From NCBI GenBank assembly GCA_040904765.1, contig JBBDST010000028.1, forward strand, positions 1 to 6,314: a DNA stretch of 6,314 nucleotides, given 5' to 3'. The notes below the pieces were generated by a model. It worked only from the letters and a program-made list of their open reading frames with translations, was not told the origin of the DNA and did not search any database. The first letter of the stretch is position 1; every line of letters begins with the position of its first letter. This DNA comes from JBBDST01 sp040904765 (GTDB taxonomy: Bacteria; Actinomycetota; Nitriliruptoria; Nitriliruptorales; Nitriliruptoraceae). Positions 1 to 5,515 of this stretch are shown here, piece by piece. A program made the translations under genes and the position numbers.

Positions 1-41
1 CGTGACGGCACCTTGGCGACGAGGTCGTCGATGCGGGTCAT
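1..41 (-). CDS. rpoZ: DNA-directed RNA polymerase omega subunit, N-terminal fragment (gene runs off the window)
   Basis: Only the first 13 codons are present, reading MTRIDDLVAKVPS, and the gene continues beyond base 1. The start is an ATG at 41-39 preceded by AAAGG about nine bases upstream, a plausible ribosome binding site. The pattern of two acidic residues followed by L-[VL]-x-K-V resembles the N-terminus of actinobacterial omega subunits, where an IDxLLxxVxSK-like stretch precedes the conserved core. The main argument is position: rpoZ follows gmk in the conserved actinobacterial order mihF-gmk-rpoZ. Omega is a small RNA polymerase subunit that helps fold and assemble beta-prime. So little protein is visible that another short gene cannot be excluded. 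Confidence 0.7.
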   Translation of the reverse strand, partial: MTRIDDLVAKVPS

Positions 42-96
42 GATGTGAACCTTTAAAGACGTCGCACCAAAGGCGCGTCAGAGTGTTGGAATTGAG

Positions 97-126
97 ACCA
101 TAGAAAGCGTAGCGGTTCGCTCACAA
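97..126 (-). promoter_or_regulatory. Candidate promoter upstream of rpoZ
   Basis: In the 98-bp gap between the gmk stop and the rpoZ start, the minus strand carries TTGTGA (126-121) and TATGGT (102-97) separated by 18 bases. TATGGT fits the TAnnnT -10 pattern of actinobacterial housekeeping promoters, and TTGTGA matches four of six bases of the -35 consensus. It could give rpoZ its own transcript in addition to read-through from mihF-gmk. Such matches arise by chance often, so this is a weak candidate. I see no convincing terminator hairpin in the same gap. Confidence 0.25.
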
Positions 127-139
127 ACACGTACAGCGC

Positions 140-709
140 TCAGGCGAAATGCGTGTTGATGAGTGCCAATACGTCTGCGACACATTGGTCGAGGTCGTCG
201 TTTACGACCGTATGGGTGAACTGATGTTGTGTGGCAATTTCTTCGCGTGCACGGGTAAGCCGGGCGGCGATTTGTGCGTCGGTTTCGGTGCCACGATCGC
301 GTAAGCGCCGTGCTAACTCGCCAAAACTTGGGGGTATGAGAAAAATACTGACGGCATCTGGCAGGGTTTCTTTGACTTGCAGAGCACCTTGCACGTCGAT
401 TTCAAGGAGCGCAATGCGCCCGTCGGCCAGCGCCTTATCGATTGGCTCACGCGGGGTTGCATACCAATGTTGGGCATATTGGGCCCATTCGAGATACTCG
501 CCTTTTGCTGCGGCCTGATGAAACGTTTCTGGTGACGCAAACCAGTAGTGCACTCCGTCTTGTTCGCCGTCACGGGGGGCTCGGGTGGTGACAGATACCG
601 ATACGAACGGGTTGCTGAGTTTGGCTACGACTTGACGATATACGGTGCCTTTACCGACCCCTGAAGGGCCGACGATAACCACTACCAGCCCATCTGTTTG
701 GTGTGTCAT
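140..709 (-). CDS. gmk: Guanylate kinase
   Basis: A 189-residue cytoplasmic enzyme that converts GMP and ATP to GDP and ADP, required for GTP and dGTP supply. The length is close to the usual 180-210 residues. The P-loop is GPSGVGKGT at residues 14-22. The GMP-binding region follows with TTRAPRDGE (41-49), DGVHYWF (51-57) and YATPREPI (83-90), then EIDVQGA (103-109), the IPPS segment (125-128) and a lid region with RRLRDRG (134-140). VVNDD (168-172) near the C-terminus is also typical. The ATG at 709-707 overlaps the mihF stop codon as ATGA, and no good Shine-Dalgarno sequence stands in front of it, so translation is probably coupled to mihF. One small variation is Tyr-Ala-Thr where E. coli has Tyr-Gly-Thr in the GMP pocket; the rest of the site looks intact. 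Confidence 0.97.
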   Translation of the reverse strand: MTHQTDGLVVVIVGPSGVGKGTVYRQVVAKLSNPFVSVSVTTRAPRDGEQDGVHYWFASPETFHQAAAKGEYLEWAQYAQHWYATPREPIDKALADGRIALLEIDVQGALQVKETLPDAVSIFLIPPSFGELARRLRDRGTETDAQIAARLTRAREEIATQHQFTHTVVNDDLDQCVADVLALINTHFA

Positions 710-1023
710 CGGGGTGATAGTGCGGCAACGAGTCGTTCACGCTGACGTACCCCAAGGGTGCCCACGCGACGGTCGGGCGCGATTTGTAGCGATACCAGCA
801 GTGCGTTGGCGCGGGCAGGGCCTAATCCGGGAAACGCCGTGGCGAGATCTTTCATGCGCATCCGTGCCAGCACCAGGTCGCCATCAACTTCCTTCAGCAG
901 TCGGTGAATATCCCACTCCCCTTGTTTTAACGCCTGCCGGGCGGCAGCACGACGCTGCCTGGCAGCTACTGCGGCGGTGACGGCGGCATGCCGCAATGCA
1001 GCATCACTTGGTGGGATGGTCAC
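706..1023 (-). CDS. mihF: Actinobacterial integration host factor (mIHF), nucleoid-associated DNA-binding protein
   Basis: A 105-residue basic protein matching the actinobacterial mIHF family, which is unrelated in fold to the alpha/beta IHF of proteobacteria. The N-terminal half (about 8-45) is Ala/Arg-rich and probably helical. The middle has LLKEVDGDLVLARMRMKDL (42-60). The helix-two-turn-helix DNA-binding part contains PGLGPARA (65-72) and RRVGTLGVRQRERL (85-98). In mycobacteria and Streptomyces the protein bends and compacts DNA and is essential or important for growth. The start is GTG at 1023-1021, chosen because GAAGGA lies five bases upstream; the nearby ATGs at 1028 and 1025 are in another frame that stops at once. 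The stop overlaps the gmk start by four bases. Placement before gmk and rpoZ agrees with the conserved order. Confidence 0.94.
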   Translation of the reverse strand: MTIPPSDAALRHAAVTAAVAARQRRAAARQALKQGEWDIHRLLKEVDGDLVLARMRMKDLATAFPGLGPARANALLVSLQIAPDRRVGTLGVRQRERLVAALSPR

Positions 1024-1028
1024 ATCAT

Positions 1029-1034
1029 TCCTTC
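1029..1034 (-). promoter_or_regulatory. Ribosome binding site that sets the GTG start of mihF
   Basis: GAAGGA on the minus strand ends five bases before GTG at 1023. Between them lies ATGATGTGA (1028-1020), a two-codon reading frame whose second ATG shares its G with the GTG start. The spacing favours GTG, since ATG 1028 directly abuts the Shine-Dalgarno sequence and ATG 1025 is only three bases away. Confidence 0.75.
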
Positions 1035-1179
1035 ACGACAGTCGTCAGATGAAGCGGCTGTTGGTAGAGCGGCATAGGCCAGGTTAAACATTCGAACACG
1101 CTACCGCCTCGATGACACCCAAGCGCGGTAACGTCGCTGCAAGCTGTGCTGTTTACCGCCTGACTTTTCAGCAGCAGGT

Positions 1180-1184
1180 AAGGA
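1180..1184 (+). promoter_or_regulatory. Ribosome binding site that sets the nucleotidase start
   Basis: AAGGA lies eight bases before ATG 1193. The in-frame ATGs at 1112 and 1184 have no comparable site at good spacing, and the residues they would add do not look like part of the family, so 1193 is preferred. Confidence 0.7.
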
Positions 1185-1192
1185 TGTGTCCG

Positions 1193-1804
1193 ATGACAAC
1201 CCGACGCGAACTGATTCTTGGCGTCGATCTTGACGGGGTGTGTGCCGACTATGAGTCGGCGCTTCGCGATGCGTATGCGGCGCGACGCGGCATTGATCCG
1301 ACGACGTTGCCGCCGCAAACGACGATGGATGCCTACTCCGAATGGGGTTTATCGCCTGAGGAGTATCGCCAGGAACACACTTATGCAGTGGTAGAACGCC
1401 ACCTGTTTCAGGTGATGCAACCGATAGCAGACGTGTCTGATGTGCTGTGGGCCTTATCGGATGCGGGCGTGTGGATCCGCATCATCACCCACCGTTTGTT
1501 TTTCAACGGTATCCATGAAGTTGTTGCCGCAGACACGGCAAACTGGCTAGAAGAGCACAATATTCCGTACCGGGATTTGTGTTTCATCGGCGCGAAACCT
1601 GACGTTGGGGCGGATCTTTACATTGACGATGCTCCGCACAATGTCACTGCCTTGCGTGATGCTAGTCGTGAGGTAATCGTGTTCGACCAGCCCTACAACC
1701 GTGCACTTGCGGGACCTCGCGCTTACACGTGGAGCGATGTTCAGGCACATGTCGAGGCGGTGCTGGCGCGTGACGAATGGCAATTGCGCCTTTTTCCTGC
1801 TTAA
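1193..1804 (+). CDS. HAD-superfamily 5'-nucleotidase, NT5C (cytosolic deoxypyrimidine nucleotidase) type
   Basis: A 203-residue soluble HAD-fold phosphatase. Motif I is DLDGV at 12-16, giving the nucleophile Asp12 and the acid/base Asp14. Motif II is the Thr of ITHR (98-101), motif III is probably Lys135 in GAKPD, and motif IV is the Asp pair in YIDDAP (143-148). The segment between motifs I and II (about 20-75) would form a small cap with YSEWGLSPEEY. This arrangement fits the NT5C-like family, whose characterised members remove the 5'-phosphate from (deoxy)ribonucleoside monophosphates, often pyrimidine ones; the exact substrate here is inferred. The gene diverges from mihF and is followed after 25 bp by pyrE, with which it is probably co-transcribed, suggesting a link to pyrimidine nucleotide levels. 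A broader sugar-phosphate or other HAD phosphatase activity remains possible. Confidence 0.85.
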   Translation: MTTRRELILGVDLDGVCADYESALRDAYAARRGIDPTTLPPQTTMDAYSEWGLSPEEYRQEHTYAVVERHLFQVMQPIADVSDVLWALSDAGVWIRIITHRLFFNGIHEVVAADTANWLEEHNIPYRDLCFIGAKPDVGADLYIDDAPHNVTALRDASREVIVFDQPYNRALAGPRAYTWSDVQAHVEAVLARDEWQLRLFPA

Positions 1805-1829
1805 CGAAGCCACGGCTAAAGTGACAGGC

Positions 1830-2528
1830 ATGATGACTTCTTCCTTTGATTCGGCGTTGCAACGCACCGCCTTCATTACGCTGATGATTGAGAGCGGCGT
1901 GTTGACGTTCGGTGATTTTGTGGGCAAGTCTGGCCGCAAAATGCCGTATTTTGTGAACGCGGGGAACTATCGCACCGGAAGCCAAATCGCAGCACTTGGG
2001 GCGTTTTATGCCGCCCGTATCACCGCCGAGTTTGGCGATGACGTTGATGTGCTGTTTGGACCGGCATACAAAGGCATTCCGCTGGTCACGGCTACAGCCA
2101 CGGCGTTGCATCAACAGGGTCGCGACATTGCGTTTTGTTTCGACCGTAAAGAGGCGAAAGATCACGGTGAAGGCGGGGTGCTTGTCGGACACGTCCCAAA
2201 GCCCGGTGAGCGCGTAGTGATTGTTGAAGATGTCACCACTGCGGGCACTTCAATTCGTCAAACGTTGCCACTGCTCACCCAAACAGGCGCACGCGTGGTT
2301 GGCTTGGTCGTTGGCGTTGACCGGCAAGAACGTGGCACCAGTACCACTTCGGCGTTGCGTGAGTTGGCAGACGAATTTTCGTTACGTGCCGTCTCACTGT
2401 GCACCATCGATGACATTGTCGAGACGTTGTCTGGCCCGCAAGCATCCGGCCCAAGTGTGTTAAGCCCGGAAGATTTGGCCCGCATTGCCGCGTATCGTGC
2501 CGAGTATGGCGCGTCAGACTCTGCTTAA
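1830..2528 (+). CDS. pyrE: Orotate phosphoribosyltransferase, long E. coli/eukaryote-like type
   Basis: This 232-residue enzyme joins orotate to PRPP to make OMP, the fifth step of UMP synthesis. It follows E. coli PyrE along its whole length: LTFGDFVGKSGRKMPYFVNAG (25-45), FGPAYKGIPL (76-85), the flexible catalytic loop with DRKEAKDHGEGG (105-116), and the PRPP-binding motif VVIVEDVTTAGTS (129-141). VDRQERG (163-169) and the C-terminal YRAEYG also match. The frame is open upstream into the nucleotidase gene. The paired ATGs at 1830 and 1833 are chosen because similarity starts just after them; the upstream site is weak (AAAG at 1818-1821 or AGG at 1826-1828), and GTG 1821 cannot be ruled out. 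Lying 25 bp after the nucleotidase and just before the GNAT gene, it is probably the middle gene of a three-gene transcript. It is encoded opposite to the other pyr genes in the window, yet completes their pathway. Confidence 0.95.
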   Translation: MMTSSFDSALQRTAFITLMIESGVLTFGDFVGKSGRKMPYFVNAGNYRTGSQIAALGAFYAARITAEFGDDVDVLFGPAYKGIPLVTATATALHQQGRDIAFCFDRKEAKDHGEGGVLVGHVPKPGERVVIVEDVTTAGTSIRQTLPLLTQTGARVVGLVVGVDRQERGTSTTSALRELADEFSLRAVSLCTIDDIVETLSGPQASGPSVLSPEDLARIAAYRAEYGASDSA

Positions 2529-2539
2529 AGGAACCTGTT

Positions 2540-2980
2540 ATGTCTACGCCCGATGCCATCACCTTGGTTGATCTCACACCAACCCATCCGCTGTTGGATG
2601 AGGCCTACACGGTCCTCATTGAGTTGCGTACGCAGCTTGACCGTGACGCCTACGTAGCCCTGTTCACTTCAGAACAGCATGCCAACTGGACCTCGACGGC
2701 AGCGATCATTGACGATTTTGTGGTTGGGGTGGTGAACTGGCGCCTGCAACGAAACACCGCCCATGGTTTTGGTGCGTTCATCGACGACTTGTGCACCACC
2801 CAAACTCGCCGCTCGCAAGGGGTAGGTGCGGCGATGAGCCGTCACGTGATAGGACGAGCACGTGACCTTGGCTGTAACGACGTGACATTAACATCAGGCA
2901 ACCAACGGCTTGACGCCCACCGGTTTTATCTGCGTGAAGGCTGGGTCGATTCGTCAAAATTTTTCCGCTACGCGTTGTAA
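2540..2980 (+). CDS. GNAT-family N-acetyltransferase of unknown substrate
   Basis: A 146-residue single-domain protein of the Gcn5-related N-acetyltransferase fold. The acetyl-CoA pyrophosphate loop is RRSQGVGAAM (90-99), matching the R/Q-x-x-G-x-G/A signature and preceded by the acidic strand IDDLCT (81-86). After it come the helix SRHVIGRARDLG (100-111), the strand VTLTSG (115-120) and HRFYLREGW (127-135), the usual C-terminal GNAT motif (Asn or His, then FYxxxGF/W). The start ATG 2540 has AAAGGA (2527-2532) seven bases upstream, overlapping the pyrE stop codon, so the genes are tightly linked. GNAT enzymes acetylate small amines, antibiotics or protein N-termini and lysines, and nothing here identifies the acceptor. 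The stop codon faces the pyrF stop 8 bp away. Confidence 0.88.
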   Translation: MSTPDAITLVDLTPTHPLLDEAYTVLIELRTQLDRDAYVALFTSEQHANWTSTAAIIDDFVVGVVNWRLQRNTAHGFGAFIDDLCTTQTRRSQGVGAAMSRHVIGRARDLGCNDVTLTSGNQRLDAHRFYLREGWVDSSKFFRYAL

Positions 2981-2988
2981 ACCGGCAG

Positions 2989-3684
2989 TTATACGTCAGC
3001 AAGTTCAGCAGCAATTGATGCGGCTACCCCAACCGGGTCATGAGCGCGTGTAATCGGTCTGCCAACCACCAACAGGTCAGCGCCGTCACGTAACGCATCT
3101 CGCGGGCTTGCGCTACGTGCATGGTCGTCAACTGCACTGCCGGACAGGCGAATCCCGGGTGTGACGAGCATCACCGTGTCGCCCACGGCTGCCCGCACAC
3201 GCGTTAGATCCCTTGGCGCACACACCAGCCCTGGCACCCCACTGGCGCTGGCAAGGGCGGCAAGACGCACCACTTGAATATCCGCACCGTCACAGCCAAT
3301 GGCATGCAGGTCAGTGTCAGACAGTGACGTTAAGACGGTGACGGCAAGCACCTTGCCGGCATCGCCAAAGCCATCGCATGCGGCTCGCATCATGGTCTCA
3401 CCCCCACCAGCATGGACCGTCAAAAGACCTGCGCCAAGCTGCGCGACTTGGCGAGCTGCCCGTTCGACAGTAGTTGGGATGTCGTGCAGTTTGAGGTCGA
3501 GAAAAACATTCCCGAACGTGGCGATACGGCGCACTGCGTCAGGTCCGTAGGCACCAAACAGCTCAAGGCCGACTTTGAACCAGCCGACATGGCCGGTGAG
3601 TTGTTTAGCTAACCTGAGGGCTTCATCAAGCGTGTCGACGTCAAGCGCAACCGCGATGCGTTCATGGGCAGGTGAGGATGTCAT
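2989..3684 (-). CDS. pyrF: Orotidine 5'-phosphate decarboxylase, type 1 (E. coli/Bacillus subfamily)
   Basis: A 231-residue TIM-barrel enzyme that decarboxylates OMP to UMP, the last step of the de novo pathway; it works as a dimer in the cytoplasm. Catalytic residues are in FLDLKLHDIPTTV (61-73): Asp63, Lys65 and Asp68. Other landmarks are ALDVD (13-17), WFKVGLELF (35-43), TVHAGGGE (89-96), LVTPGIR (173-179) binding phosphate, and VVGRPIT (206-212). Length and motif wording place it in the type 1 subfamily, whereas the characterised mycobacterial enzyme is the longer type 2. The ATG at 3684 is preceded by AAGGA (3698-3694) at nine bases spacing, a site that overlaps the pyrD stop codon. It is the last gene of the minus-strand pyr operon, 12 bp after pyrD. 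Confidence 0.96.
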   Translation of the reverse strand: MTSSPAHERIAVALDVDTLDEALRLAKQLTGHVGWFKVGLELFGAYGPDAVRRIATFGNVFLDLKLHDIPTTVERAARQVAQLGAGLLTVHAGGGETMMRAACDGFGDAGKVLAVTVLTSLSDTDLHAIGCDGADIQVVRLAALASASGVPGLVCAPRDLTRVRAAVGDTVMLVTPGIRLSGSAVDDHARSASPRDALRDGADLLVVGRPITRAHDPVGVAASIAAELADV

Positions 3685-3696
3685 CGAGGTCTGTCC

Positions 3697-4635
3697 TTAA
3701 TGCCATGGGGTGACGGTGCCAATAAGTTCGGTAACGTCGCTATGCCCGTGGCGGGCGAGCCATTCTTCAAGGTCGTGGGTAAGCCGGCCGGTGATGAACG
3801 GGTCGACGAATTGTTGGGTGCCAACCGATACGGCGGTCGCGCCGGCTCGTAGGAACTGCACGACGTCGGTGGCGCTTTGCACTCCCCCACAGCCAAGAAT
3901 CGGCAGGTTGGGTAGCGCCTGATGGACTTGGTGGACGTTACGCAGCGCTACCGGACGGATCGCCGGTCCGGACAATCCCCCGAACGTGTTGTACAGCTCC
4001 GGACGTCCGGTCTCTGGATCAATGGCCATACCAAGCAGCGTGTTGATAAGTGTGACTCCGTTGGCGCCGGCGTCAACGACTGCTTGGGCGATGGCGACGA
4101 TGCTGGTCACATCCGAGGTGAGTTTTGCCAACACCGGCACGGTTACTTCGTGACGCACGGCCCGCACAACGGTGTAACTTGAATCGGGTTGGCAGGCGAA
4201 TACGAGCCCGCGGTTTTCAACGTTGGGGCATGACAGGTTCACTTCAAGGCCAACGATCGTGTCGGCACCGGCAGCCATCAGTTTGCCTGCGACGTAACGG
4301 AAATCTTCGGCACTGTCGCCAGCGATGGAAGCGATGACACGGGCGCCGTGTTGCCGCAAAAATGGCAGGTCATGTTCGATCCAGGCGTCAACTCCCGGGT
4401 TTTGTAGCCCGATGGCGTTTAACATGCCCGAGGGAGTTTCGACCATCCGCGGGGTAGGTAGTCCGTTGCGTGGGACGCGGGTGATGGATTTGACGACGAT
4501 CGCACCGATCGTGTCGATATCGATAAACCACTGGGCTTCTCTGCCGGACGCAAAACAGCCGCTAGCCGTCAAAATAGGGTTTGGCAGCGCAATGCCGGCA
4601 AGAGACACGCCAAGGTTAACGAGACGATCAGTCAT
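3697..4635 (-). CDS. pyrD: Dihydroorotate dehydrogenase, class 1B catalytic subunit (NAD-dependent complex with PyrK)
   Basis: A 312-residue FMN enzyme that oxidises dihydroorotate to orotate. Class 1B is shown by NLSCPNVENRG (133-143), where Cys136 is the catalytic base (class 2 enzymes use Ser), and by adjacent pyrK. Further motifs are NPILTASGCF (19-28), VVKSIT (47-52) with the FMN-contacting Lys49, MLNAIGLQNPG (71-81), INTLLGMAID (197-206), GGLSGPAIRPVAL (219-231), GCGGV (248-252) and the FMN phosphate site AVSVGT (268-273). The frame is open for 29 more codons upstream, but ATG 4635 is chosen because GGAGG lies six bases before it and the family N-terminus begins there. This start overlaps the pyrK stop by 8 nt, consistent with coupled synthesis of two subunits that form a heterotetramer. 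There is no N-terminal membrane-associating extension, as expected for a soluble class 1 enzyme. Confidence 0.96.
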   Translation of the reverse strand: MTDRLVNLGVSLAGIALPNPILTASGCFASGREAQWFIDIDTIGAIVVKSITRVPRNGLPTPRMVETPSGMLNAIGLQNPGVDAWIEHDLPFLRQHGARVIASIAGDSAEDFRYVAGKLMAAGADTIVGLEVNLSCPNVENRGLVFACQPDSSYTVVRAVRHEVTVPVLAKLTSDVTSIVAIAQAVVDAGANGVTLINTLLGMAIDPETGRPELYNTFGGLSGPAIRPVALRNVHQVHQALPNLPILGCGGVQSATDVVQFLRAGATAVSVGTQQFVDPFITGRLTHDLEEWLARHGHSDVTELIGTVTPWH

Positions 4636-5515
4636 CAACGGCCTCCGTCTCAACTGGCGACGACACGTTGTAGCGGGATTCATCCCAGGCGATTGCGGTG
4701 CCGTCAAACACGGGCCCTTCAAGACAGGCGCGGCGCATTGTTACGGTGCCGGTCTTGTCACGAACTGGCAGCACACAGGTGAAACATACCCCGGTGCCGC
4801 ACGCCATTTTTTCTTCCACTGCTACTTGAACGGCGATGCCGTAGTGCTTAGCAACCGCAGTTACGGCTGCCAGCATCGGGTTTGGTCCGCAGGCGTAGAG
4901 CAGTTGTGCGCCGGAGCGTTCAATGACGGTGCCAAGCACGTCGGTGACGCGCCCTTGCGTGCCATAACTGCCGTCGTCGGTGGTGAAGGTGGCGGATGCC
5001 GACACCCGTTTGGCGTCCATTACCCCGTGGAGACGTTCGCCACTGGCAGCACCGATCACCGAATCGACGCGCAGCCCCATCCGGTTTAACGTTTCACCAA
5101 GCCAGTACAACGGTGCAGAACCGTAACCACCACCGACCAGCACGCAACCGACGTCACGTTTGGGCAGAGGAAATGGTGTGCCTAACGGGCCGATGACGTC
5201 AAGGACGTCATGGGGTGAGCAGCGGGTGAGCCATTCGGTACCGGGGCCGTGCGCATCGAACACGACTTCAAGCGTGCCACCTTCGGCACCCTGTCTGGTG
5301 GCACGTGCAATCGAAAAGGGTCGGCGCAGCAGTGTGTGTTGTCCTTCGACTGCGACCTGTACAAACTGGCCTGGTTCGGATCGGCCGGCCAGGGTGCGTG
5401 CAGATAAGACAAGCCGCCAGTAGGCGCCTTCTTTGCGCCGTTCCAATACTTCGCAGGTGACGTTCACCGGTCCGGTTTCCCGGCCGACAACGACACCTGC
5501 ACGGCGTGCGGTCAT
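4628..5515 (-). CDS. pyrK: Dihydroorotate dehydrogenase electron transfer subunit (FAD, 2Fe-2S)
   Basis: A 295-residue ferredoxin-reductase-like protein that carries electrons from the FMN of PyrD through a 2Fe-2S cluster and FAD to NAD+. The FAD-binding barrel contains RRPFSIA (64-70) and the downstream IGPLGTPF (108-115). The nucleotide-binding domain begins with VLVGGGYGSAPLYWL (125-139) and includes LLYACGPNPML (205-215). The cluster ligands are Cys239, Cys244, Cys247 and Cys264, in MACGTGVCFTC (237-247) and RRACLEGPVF (261-270), the characteristic C-terminal PyrK pattern. It is somewhat longer than the roughly 260-residue Lactococcus protein, with about 15 extra residues at each end. ATG 5515 overlaps the carB stop as ATGA. 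A longer open frame to 5668 exists but runs across carB with an unrelated His-rich sequence and is not used. The gene overlaps pyrD by 8 nt. Confidence 0.95.
   Translation of the reverse strand: MTARRAGVVVGRETGPVNVTCEVLERRKEGAYWRLVLSARTLAGRSEPGQFVQVAVEGQHTLLRRPFSIARATRQGAEGGTLEVVFDAHGPGTEWLTRCSPHDVLDVIGPLGTPFPLPKRDVGCVLVGGGYGSAPLYWLGETLNRMGLRVDSVIGAASGERLHGVMDAKRVSASATFTTDDGSYGTQGRVTDVLGTVIERSGAQLLYACGPNPMLAAVTAVAKHYGIAVQVAVEEKMACGTGVCFTCVLPVRDKTGTVTMRRACLEGPVFDGTAIAWDESRYNVSSPVETEAVDD
4642..4646 (-). promoter_or_regulatory. Strong ribosome binding site that sets the pyrD start
   Basis: GGAGG on the minus strand ends six bases before ATG 4635, inside the 3' end of pyrK. It is the strongest Shine-Dalgarno match I noticed in the window and decides against the in-frame upstream ATGs at 4722 and 4683. 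Confidence 0.85.

Larger units (their letters stand above)
1024..1192. other. Divergent intergenic region between mihF and the nucleotidase gene
   Basis: This 169-bp spacer must hold the minus-strand promoter for mihF-gmk and the plus-strand promoter for the nucleotidase-pyrE-GNAT trio. No promoter here is convincing. The best plus-strand pairing is TTGGTA (1061-1066) with TTAAAC (1084-1089) at 17-base spacing, which matches the -10 consensus poorly. Three GCGGTA/TACCGC hexamers occur at 1102-1107, 1125-1130 and 1154-1159. The last two lie within a perfect 7-base inverted repeat, GCGGTAA (1125-1131) and TTACCGC (1153-1159). They may form an operator or mean nothing. I saw no RNA gene or attenuator in the spacer. 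Confidence 0.5.

Noticed and set aside
1112..1192. Upstream start for the nucleotidase adding 27 residues
   Set aside because: The extra residues are unlike the family N-terminus, and the AAGGA site favours ATG 1193.
1662..2192. A 176-codon minus-strand open frame opposite pyrE
   Set aside because: It is fully covered by the nucleotidase 3' end and pyrE on the other strand, and it shows no family motifs.
2951..2990. Possible terminator around AAAATTTTT near the end of the GNAT gene
   Set aside because: The best hairpin next to the A/T tract has only a 3-bp stem, too weak for an intrinsic terminator.
3999..4010. Perfect 12-bp palindrome CCGGACGTCCGG, with a related GTCCGGAC at 3966-3973
   Set aside because: Both are inside pyrD and explained by codons for Gly, Arg and Pro in conserved segments; there is no sign of a regulatory or mobile role.
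4325..5089. A 254-codon plus-strand open frame opposite pyrK and the start of pyrD
   Set aside because: It lies antisense to two well-identified genes, has no recognisable domain and shows low-complexity composition typical of a shadow frame.
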